A stretch of 10,295 bases of DNA, from positions 1 to 10,295 of the forward strand of contig JAEDLP010000061.1 of NCBI GenBank assembly GCA_016295225.1, in the 5' to 3' direction. Position numbers and translations under genes: made by a program. Under the pieces are notes generated by a model that was given only the letters and a program-made list of their open reading frames with translations, was not told where the DNA came from and did not search any database. Shown here in pieces: positions 1 to 6,400 of this stretch (positions within the stretch are counted from its first letter, which is position 1; the number at the start of each line of letters is the position of its first letter). The DNA is from Oscillospiraceae bacterium. GTDB lineage: Bacteria > Bacillota > Clostridia > Oscillospirales > Oscillospiraceae.

Positions 1-897
1 GAGCTGTCCCGTCTGGGGCAGAGCGGGCTTTTTCGAGCCGCTGGAGCCGCCGGAGCTCCCGGGGTTGCTGGGGTTGCTGGGGTTGCTGGGGTTACCGGGA
101 TTGTCCGGGTTATCCGGGTTGTCCGGCTGGTCAGGGGGCGTGTAGGTGTTGATGATGGTGATGATGATCCCATCCTTGCTGATGGAGACGGTGTAGCCGT
201 CGGGGACGGACTGCTCCACCACCTGCCAGACGGCGTCCTTGCTGAGCCCGGTCCAGGTGTGCCGCCAGTTGTTGTCGGCGTTGAGGGTCACGGTGTCGCA
301 GACTTCACCGTCCTTCAGCAGCTGGATCACCACTTCCTTGGGCCGCTGATCCTGGTGATCCTTATCCACCCAGACCTTCTGGACCTTTACGGTGGTCTCG
401 CTTCCGCCGGGGGAGTTGGAGTCCTCCTCGTACTTCACGTTGGCGGACACGTGGTTTTTCCCTTCGCTGGGCAGGCTGATGAGCACCGGCTTGGGGGTGT
501 AGGTGTACTGGCCCACCACATAGCAATCCCCCATCACCAGGAAGACCCCGGTGCCCAGATTGGAGAAGGTCACCTTACCGTCCTGGCCGGTCTTCCCCGT
601 CTGAACGGGCTGGAGGTCCTTGGCGTAGGGAGCCAGGGTAGCGGCCAGGTTTTCCAGGTCGTCCCAGTTGATGTTGTACTTCTCCAGGCTGTCCAGCCAG
701 TCAAAGCCGCCCTTGCCGTCCCAGTCCGCCACGCGGTAAACCCGGAATTCCACCCCCACTGCGGGGTTCCCCCCGGGCTGGAAGGACAGGGTGAGGGAGG
801 TGTCCGCCGCCGCCGCCCGGCCGGGGAGGAGGAGCAGACAGAGGGTCAGGCACAGGGCCAGGGCCGCAGCTCGGCCTATGGAGTTGAAGCGGATCAT
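1..897 (-). CDS. CnaB-domain LPQTG minor (probable base) pilin, 3' end beyond the window
   Basis: The frame is open from ATG at 897 to the window edge: 299 residues without a stop. A GGAGG at 905-909, seven bases upstream, supports this start. Residues 1-31 are a signal peptide (short basic N-region, Leu-rich core, Ala-rich cleavage site). Residues 33-155 form a beta-rich N-terminal pilin domain. Residues 168-252 form a Cna_B domain with the usual isopeptide trio: Lys174 in VQKVW, Glu228 in WQVVEQ and Asn250 in IINTY. An Asn-Pro-rich linker (255-279) and a Gly/Ser stretch lead to LPQTG at 293-297 (bases 7-21); the membrane helix and basic tail must lie beyond the edge. It starts 13 bases after the sortase stop, so it is in the operon. 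Last position behind a class C sortase and a Pro-rich wall-spanning linker fit a base pilin that ends polymerisation and is wall-anchored. That role is inference; it could be another accessory pilin. Confidence 0.9.
   Translation of the reverse strand, partial: MIRFNSIGRAAALALCLTLCLLLLPGRAAAADTSLTLSFQPGGNPAVGVEFRVYRVADWDGKGGFDWLDSLEKYNINWDDLENLAATLAPYAKDLQPVQTGKTGQDGKVTFSNLGTGVFLVMGDCYVVGQYTYTPKPVLISLPSEGKNHVSANVKYEEDSNSPGGSETTVKVQKVWVDKDHQDQRPKEVVIQLLKDGEVCDTVTLNADNNWRHTWTGLSKDAVWQVVEQSVPDGYTVSISKDGIIITIINTYTPPDQPDNPDNPDNPGNPSNPSNPSNPGSSGGSSGSKKPALPQTGQL
61..132 (-). repeat. 9-bp tandem repeat encoding the Asn-Pro linker
   Basis: Eight consecutive 9-base units lie in frame in the minor pilin gene. 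The first three are identical (GGGGTTGCT on the plus strand) and the others differ at a few positions. Each encodes an Asn-Pro-x type triplet (NPS, NPG, NPD, ending in QPD). It forms the extended linker just before the LPQTG anchor. Exact copies of this length could change number by slippage, altering linker length without breaking the frame. Confidence 0.85.
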
Positions 898-904
898 AAC
901 ATCG

Positions 905-909
905 CCTCC
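905..909 (-). promoter_or_regulatory. Ribosome binding site of the minor pilin
   Basis: GGAGG on the minus strand, seven bases before ATG 897 and inside the 13-base gap after the sortase stop. It decides the start: another ATG four bases upstream (901-903) is out of frame and meets a stop within three codons. Confidence 0.75.
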
Positions 910-910
910 G

Positions 911-1726
911 TTATTTTTTGCGGTACTTCACCATCACGACCCCGAGCAGGAGGAGCAGGATGGGGGCGGCCACCAGGGGGGCCACCAGGACGGGGTCGAT
1001 GGGCAGGGCCTCGGCGGCCACCCGGATGAACTCGGGGTCCAGGTTCTCGGTGCGGTGGCCCCGGACCAGGAGCCGGTGGGTGTTGATGCCATAGGGGGTG
1101 CAGGTGACCAGGGTGCAGTAGTCCTTCCCTTCTTCGATCTCCAGGGCGGACACGTCCTGGGGCTCCACGATGAGGATCTGGTCCACCTCATAGGTGAGGA
1201 CCTGGTCCAGGACCCGGAGCATGAACACATCTCCCTCCACCAGCTCGTCCAGGTTGGTGAAGAGCTTGGCGGAGGGCAGGCCCCGGTGGCCGGAGAGGAC
1301 GCAGTGGGTGCCGGGGCCGCCCACGGGCAGGGAGGAGCCCTCAATGTGCCCTGCGGCAATCTGGAGGACGGAATCCTCCACCCCGTGGTAGATGGGCAGG
1401 GAGACCTGGATGGAGGGGATCTCGACATAGCCCATGATGCCCGTGCCGGTGACGTCCAGGGTAGCCTCGTACTCCGCCCGCTGTTGGTCGGTCATGTGGT
1501 AGCGGTCGGCGGTGCGGGACAGAGTTTGGTTGTACCGCTGGGCGGCGTTCCAGAGCCGGTCCCGGGTCTCGCTGTCCAGGTCGTCCACGGCCTCGGTGTA
1601 GCTGGCAATGGCCCGGGTGGCGTGGAAGGAGTTCCAATAATTGCTGACAGAGGGGTACAGCAGCAAGGACAGCCCTGCAAGAAAGACCAGTATTAAAATC
1701 AGCGTGGAGCGATTTGTTTTCTTCAT
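911..1726 (-). CDS. srtC: Class C sortase (pilin polymerase)
   Basis: A membrane transpeptidase of 271 residues that cuts pilins at LPXTG and joins them to a lysine of the next subunit. Visible features: N-terminal membrane helix (about 8-24), an extracellular helical/lid region (31-90), the sortase barrel (about 95-225) and a C-terminal membrane helix (about 245-266) followed by KYRKK. The C-terminal helix is typical of class C. Catalytic residues are His147 (LSGHRG), Cys209 (TLVTCTPYG) and Arg218 (NTHRLLVRG), at class C spacings. Two oddities: a second cysteine sits exactly five residues before both the catalytic His (Cys142) and the catalytic Cys (Cys204), and no clear DPW/DPF lid motif is seen; DRY at 74-76 may stand in. 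The start at ATG 1726 is supported by AAGGAGA at 1735-1741. It lies between the backbone pilin and the minor pilin, whose assembly it most likely catalyses. Confidence 0.95.
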   Translation of the reverse strand: MKKTNRSTLILILVFLAGLSLLLYPSVSNYWNSFHATRAIASYTEAVDDLDSETRDRLWNAAQRYNQTLSRTADRYHMTDQQRAEYEATLDVTGTGIMGYVEIPSIQVSLPIYHGVEDSVLQIAAGHIEGSSLPVGGPGTHCVLSGHRGLPSAKLFTNLDELVEGDVFMLRVLDQVLTYEVDQILIVEPQDVSALEIEEGKDYCTLVTCTPYGINTHRLLVRGHRTENLDPEFIRVAAEALPIDPVLVAPLVAAPILLLLLGVVMVKYRKK

Positions 1727-1734
1727 TGCAGGAC

Positions 1735-1741
1735 TCTCCTT
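1735..1741 (-). promoter_or_regulatory. Ribosome binding site of the sortase
   Basis: AAGGAGA on the minus strand, eight bases before ATG 1726. Its first base (1741) is also the last base of the strong hairpin at 1741-1776, so structure directly abuts the ribosome site. Confidence 0.7.
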
Positions 1742-1776
1742 GCCGCTGGGCCGGGCATGGCCCGGCCCTCGCGGCA
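1741..1776 (-). promoter_or_regulatory. Strong GC hairpin directly upstream of the sortase ribosome site
   Basis: The inner stem is nine perfect pairs, GGGCCGGGC (1748-1756) with GCCCGGCCC (1760-1768), and a 3-base loop. The outer stem is six pairs, TGCCGC (1741-1746) with GCGGCA (1771-1776), separated from the inner one by a small internal bulge. On the transcribed minus strand it is followed by the sortase ribosome site, with no U-run, so it is not a normal intrinsic terminator. It could block upstream decay, be an endonuclease site separating pilin and sortase messages, or tune sortase translation. The structure is certain from the sequence; the role is inferred. Confidence 0.65.
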
Positions 1777-1794
1777 GTTTGTGTGTTTCAATCA

Positions 1795-1984
1795 GGCTCC
1801 CCTGTGAGGGGAGCTGTCAGCGAAGCTGACTGAGGGGTGCTATCCCCATTGGATTGCGTCGGGGCGCTGGCGGGGTACTGCCGGCGGGAAACCCACCGGT
1901 ACCCAGTCGTACCGAGACACATCGGTCGAACATCAATAACACCCCTCCGCCCCTTTCGGGGCACCTCCCCTGGAAAGGGGAGGC
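1795..1984. mobile_element. MITE-like palindromic element between backbone pilin and sortase genes
   Basis: A 190-bp non-coding block is bounded by imperfect inverted repeats of about 45 bases (1795-1839 and 1940-1984). Their inner 8 bases, GAGGGGTG (1832-1839) and CACCCCTC (1940-1947), are exact complements. Each end folds into two hairpins. Left: 1796-1814 (8-bp stem) and 1816-1830 (6-bp stem, GAA loop). Right: 1949-1962 (5-bp stem, GAAA loop on the minus strand) and 1964-1983 (8-bp stem, 4-base loop). The left-end wording resembles short repeats I remember from many gut Clostridia genomes; I cannot confirm this here. There is no transposase and no convincing target-site duplication. It begins 12 bases after the backbone pilin stop, so it is transcribed in the 3' region of that message. 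Confidence 0.6.
1964..1983 (-). terminator. Hairpin 13 bases after the backbone pilin stop, possible attenuator or 3' stabiliser
   Basis: A perfect 8-bp stem (1964-1971 with 1976-1983) around a 4-base loop, followed on the minus strand by a second hairpin at 1949-1962 closed by a GAAA loop. No U-tract follows either, so full intrinsic termination is unlikely. Position right after the major pilin gene is where partial termination or 3' protection would let the abundant subunit outnumber the sortase. The stems also belong to the right end of the MITE-like element. Confidence 0.35.
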
Positions 1985-1996
1985 ATGGGTGGGGGC

Positions 1997-3430
1997 TTAC
2001 CCCATCCGCTTCTTGGTCACCAGCACCACGCCGGCGCCAATCACCAGGATACCGCCCACCACATAGAAGATGGTGGTACCGATGCCGCCGGTCTCGGGCA
2101 GGGTGGAACCGGCCTTGTTGACAACGTTAGTGGACAGGGAGCCTTCGGTGGTGTTGGCGGTAAAAGTGATCTCGCCGGTGGTGGCATTGCCGCTGAGGGA
2201 GGTCAGAGCGGGATTGTCAGACAAAACGTCATGCTCTGCGGTAATGGTAAACTCAATAGGAGCGATGGAGTTGTAACCTGCGGGAGTCTTGGTCTCCGTC
2301 AGACGATACTTGCCGTCGTCCAGGCCGGAGAAGGTGAAGGTAGTGCCCTCGTCGTTCTTAACCACGGTAATGGCTTTCCACTCGTTGGTCTCCTCGTTGT
2401 ACTTCTCCAGAGTAAACTCCGCGCCGGTCAGGGAATTCCCCTGGCCATCGACCTTGTTGACGATGGTCTTGTAGGTAAACACGATAACCTTATCCTCGGG
2501 GGTATTACCAGTCTCGTTGTTGCCCGCTTCGGACTTATTGGGGTTGTTGGAGTATTCCAGATAGACCTCGTTGGGGTTGCCGGCAGAGCCGATGACAGCG
2601 TTTTCGTTCAGGGTAGCGGTGTACTCCACGGTGATCACAGAGCTGTTGGTAGCACTAAATGCCTTGACATTGTCGCAGGTAATTGTCAGAGCACCATTCG
2701 TCTCAGCAATTGTGAAGTAGCTGGTAACGTCATTCCCATTGAAGGTAACCTTCGCGTCGTCATTATAGGTCAGACCAGCGGACAGGGTGTCGTGGAACAC
2801 GATCTTATAGGTGGTGTAAGAAGAAACGTTGTCCGCCAGGGTGGCCTTCAGCTGGAAAGGAACGGAATCGCCGATGTCGTAGTCAGCAGAATCCTGCCAG
2901 CCGGAGGTCTCACCGGTGGAATCGTTGGTGTCCTTAACCTTCTTCTCCACCTCGGGCACGTCGGACTTGGGGGCAATCGTCACATCATCTACAACTTCCA
3001 CAATATAGGTGGTATAGCTGTCGTTCTCGCCAGCCAACGCACCGTCCACATCCTTGATCAGATAGTAACCAGCGGGAACACCAGTCAGCGGAGTACCGCC
3101 AACAACTGTGTTATAATGGGTGCTGCTCAGGTTCACATATTTGGTGATCACAGCCAGCTTCTCGGTGTCTGTGCCAGTAGCTTTTTCCAGTTCTTCCAGG
3201 ACGGTATCCGACACAGCTGTGCCGGTGGTACCGGTACCGTTCTGGCCCCACTTCACATTGGAGAGAACTCCATTATACAAATCACCGGTAAAGATCTGGT
3301 AGACTTCATAGGTATGACCATTATTAGGTGCAGTAATCGTATAGGTGTTCGCTGCCATCGCCGGTACCGCCAGCACCAAGGCCATGGTCAGGGCCAGCAC
3401 CAGGCTGGCGATCTTCTTAAAATACTTCAT
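1997..3430 (-). CDS. LPETG-anchored backbone (major) pilin, SpaA/FimA type
   Basis: The 477-residue secreted protein is the likely repeating subunit of the pilus shaft. The signal peptide is residues 1-26, with cleavage after AMA. An N-terminal domain (about 28-153) leads to IAPKS at 152-156, which aligns by eye with the YPKN pilin motif and makes Lys155 the candidate cross-linking lysine. A fimbrial isopeptide D2-type domain follows (about 158-315, beginning VPEVEKKVKD). A CnaB/SpaA domain spans about 318-440, with Lys326 (VNKVD), E-box Glu379 (RLTETKTPAGY) and a likely bonding Asn near 435-438. The anchor is LPETG (444-448), a hydrophobic helix and KKR. The length is usual for backbone pilins. 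ATG 3430 is supported by AAGGA at 3440-3444. It lies 55 bases after the large tip gene and ahead of the sortase, the common pilus-island order. Which lysine is used and the exact isopeptide partners are inferred. Confidence 0.93.
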   Translation of the reverse strand: MKYFKKIASLVLALTMALVLAVPAMAANTYTITAPNNGHTYEVYQIFTGDLYNGVLSNVKWGQNGTGTTGTAVSDTVLEELEKATGTDTEKLAVITKYVNLSSTHYNTVVGGTPLTGVPAGYYLIKDVDGALAGENDSYTTYIVEVVDDVTIAPKSDVPEVEKKVKDTNDSTGETSGWQDSADYDIGDSVPFQLKATLADNVSSYTTYKIVFHDTLSAGLTYNDDAKVTFNGNDVTSYFTIAETNGALTITCDNVKAFSATNSSVITVEYTATLNENAVIGSAGNPNEVYLEYSNNPNKSEAGNNETGNTPEDKVIVFTYKTIVNKVDGQGNSLTGAEFTLEKYNEETNEWKAITVVKNDEGTTFTFSGLDDGKYRLTETKTPAGYNSIAPIEFTITAEHDVLSDNPALTSLSGNATTGEITFTANTTEGSLSTNVVNKAGSTLPETGGIGTTIFYVVGGILVIGAGVVLVTKKRMG

Positions 3431-3485
3431 GGTTTCAATTCCTTTCTCTTTTTGTCTGCTTTGTCCTTCCTATAAAACACTAGAA

Positions 3486-6400
3486 TCAGAGTTCCTCCTT
3501 TCTCTTTCGGAGGATGACATACCCCAGCGCGCCTGCCATCAGGGCAGCTCCGCCGGCGGTATACGCCAGGGTCCCGGCTCCGCCGGTCTCGGGAAGCACG
3601 GTGTAATGCACCCGATTGGTCACCGTGACCGTGACCGCGGCCGTTCCGTCCGCCGGAACCGTCACCACAGGTCCATTGGTATAGGTAACCTCAAAGATCT
3701 TCCCGCTCACCGTAGCCAGCGTGTTATTTGTAATTGGCTGCCCATTATCATCCAGCTCATAAATGTAATAGGTCTTACCCAACTCCAAATTGGTAAACTT
3801 TGCACGTCCGCTCTCCGGCGTGACCGTGCCATTGCCATAAGTGATCATCACCGTCTGCAGCGGGTCCCCGGTGGGATTCTCGCTGTCAAAGAGACCGAAC
3901 TGATATGTGCCGCTTATCGTGTCCAGGGCCTGATTCCCCGCATCCGCAAACTTCTTTTCCACCGTGGCCTCACCCTTGTGGTTATAGGCCTGGTAGGTGT
4001 AGTCCGCGCCCTGATACCAGACCGTCACACCATCCGGGAAAGTGGGATAGCTGCCGTCCACCTGCTTTGCAACCGCAAAATAGTGGGGTTCGGCATCCAG
4101 CACATAGCCCTCCGGGGCCTTTGTCTCGGTCAGGCAGTAAACGGTGTTGTATTTCATCGTCTGCCCGCTGTCCTTTCCGAAGGTCAGGGTCCCGTCCGCA
4201 CTGGTGGTACCGGTCAGGGAAAGGCCGTTTTCTGTTGCGGTAAACGTACCGTCTGCATAGGCCCCCTCCACCAGTTTAAATGCCGCACCGGAAAGGGCGC
4301 TGCTGGTGTTGTACTGATCCAGCTTTTTGATCGTAATGCTGGGGTAGGTGTCTACCCCAACGGTACCGCCTACCGCATACACAAAGTTCAAATCCTCCAC
4401 GCTGCCGCCGCTGGGCGTGGTGTAGCCCTCCCAGTGGGCCTGGTTGGAGATGGAGATGGTCTGTCCCGGCGGGGCATTGACTGACGTCTCATAGGTAACC
4501 GTCAGGGGCAGGTTATCCGGCAGAACCAGCTTCAGGGTTTGCCCTTCCACCGAGGATGTCCAGTCGGTCACCTCCTCGCCGGTCTTGGTGTTCACCACCT
4601 TGATGGACGTGGTGTCCAGAATCAGCGTATCGCTCAGCTCATCCACCAGGGTGATGGTGTCCGCGCCGCTGACCAGATCCTCCCCCAACTCGTTCAAGAT
4701 GATCTTGAAGGGATACCGACCGCCGTTGACCTCCGGGTCATAGGTACCGGTTTTTGACAGCGTCTGCTTTTGAATGGTCACACCGTGGCTGTCGCTGCCG
4801 ATCTTCTGGTCGTCCATTGTATACAAGGAAACCGTATTGTTGAACTCTCTGGCTTCCCCGCCCAGCAGCACATCCGGGTCCGTCACCCGGCAGACGATTT
4901 GGTACTCAACGGCGTAGGCATCCTTTTCGTTTCCGGCGATCAGGTTGCCGACATCCCAAATCACCTGCTGCCCGTTGGTGTAATAATACGTCGTCTGATT
5001 ACCAATACCATTCGTGCTGGAAGTCAGGCTATGCTCTGTCCATTCACTACCAAGGTCTGTGATCCGGGGAGTCGTGGGACGGTTACTTTCTGCGGTAACC
5101 TTAGATCCCGCCCACCAGATGCGGACATAGGAAACCTCCATTCCCGCCGGAATATCTTCTACGACGCGGTATTGCCCGGACAGGTTGCCCTCATAGTTGA
5201 CGTGAATCTGCCAAGCCGTGAACGTTCCCGCCGTTCCCTTCAGCGCGGCCGTGTCAATGGCTTGCTTGGTGCCTTCCTTAATAACCGTGATATTGCCGCT
5301 TCCGGAATAGGTGAATACCCGTCCCAATTCTTTGAACGTATTTTCGCTGCCGTACAGGGTTTGGGACGCCATAGTATGGTCGATCCAATCCGTTCCGTTG
5401 AAGGAGCTTTTCAGTGTGTTATTAAAAACTTTGGAGTCGCGTACACCATTAGGTAAAGAGGACGGTTCTGTTTTGACAATGATGTACAGGGATTCTCCCT
5501 CGTTCAGGTTGATCTTTTTCTGCAAGGTCACTTTCAGAGAAGTGTTTTCCTTTTCTACAGAAAAATCTTCGTCTACTGTCAGTGCCGTCAACGAGTTGCT
5601 TCTCATCAAAGCCGCACAATTGTCAAAATCCGCAATGCTCTTGTCACCCAGGCTGCCCGTGTAAACGCCCACAAGGGAGCCTCTGCGGATATAATGGGGC
5701 GTACCGCTGGTAAGGTCCTGGAACTGGGTCCCCCCCGGAATTTGACTGCCGTCCACCTTGATGACCCAATACAGCGCGCCGTTTGCAAAGTCTCCGCTCG
5801 TTACTTTGGGAGGCTCATAGTACCAGCTTTGCTTTTCCGCAGCAAAGCTGTTGCTGCCCTCCACCGTGACGGACGCCTTAACCTGAATTCCGGCGAGGGT
5901 ATAGATGCCGTCTCCGATCCCCACAATACCGCTCAGGGAAAAGGTGTTGTCCACGATCACCTGGGTAATGTTATCTGTGTTCACAGGCTGGGCATAGTAG
6001 GTCAGAAGATAGGCGTAAGTCCCACCCAGACCGATGTCCCCAGGCGTAAAGTGAAAGGACGTCTCTCCATCCACCTTCACCCAAACCGTTTGATCGGGTT
6101 CGAGATCATTCAGCTTGGCAATGGCCTTTGCGTCTGTCAGATCAGTTCCGGGGGCTGTGTTATCGTTTTTTTCGATGGTATAGGCGTTCACCTGGACATA
6201 ACCCACAAACTGCATATAGCTGCCGCTTAAGGTGTCGCTCATGGAGGCCGAGGACAAATCCCAGTCGCCGGTCTCGTTGGCCACCACCTGATACTGGTAG
6301 CTGCCCGCCGGGACGGTGAAGCTGCCTGGATTGGTGATGGAAGTGACAGAAGCGCCGGTGGCGTCATAGACGCTGCCGTTCATTGATATGGTTTTCTCTT

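Noticed and set aside
259..1696. Plus-strand open frames of 256 and 301 codons opposite the minor pilin and the sortase
   Set aside because: The minus strand holds clear catalytic and sorting motifs here; the plus products are repetitive Gly/Val/His-rich shadows.
1741..1776. Intrinsic terminator
   Set aside because: The stem is strong enough, but no U-run follows on the transcribed strand; the sortase ribosome site follows instead.
1837..2121. Small plus-strand open frames of 70-94 codons across the palindromic element
   Set aside because: No ribosome site, Arg/Pro-rich composition, and overlap with inverted repeats and the pilin gene end; more likely chance frames in GC-rich DNA.
1985..3475. 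Plus-strand open frame of 496 codons opposite the backbone pilin
   Set aside because: It is an antisense shadow: the minus strand encodes a complete pilin with signal peptide, E-box, LPETG and ribosome site. The plus product is low-complexity Val/Gly/Leu-rich with no recognisable domain.
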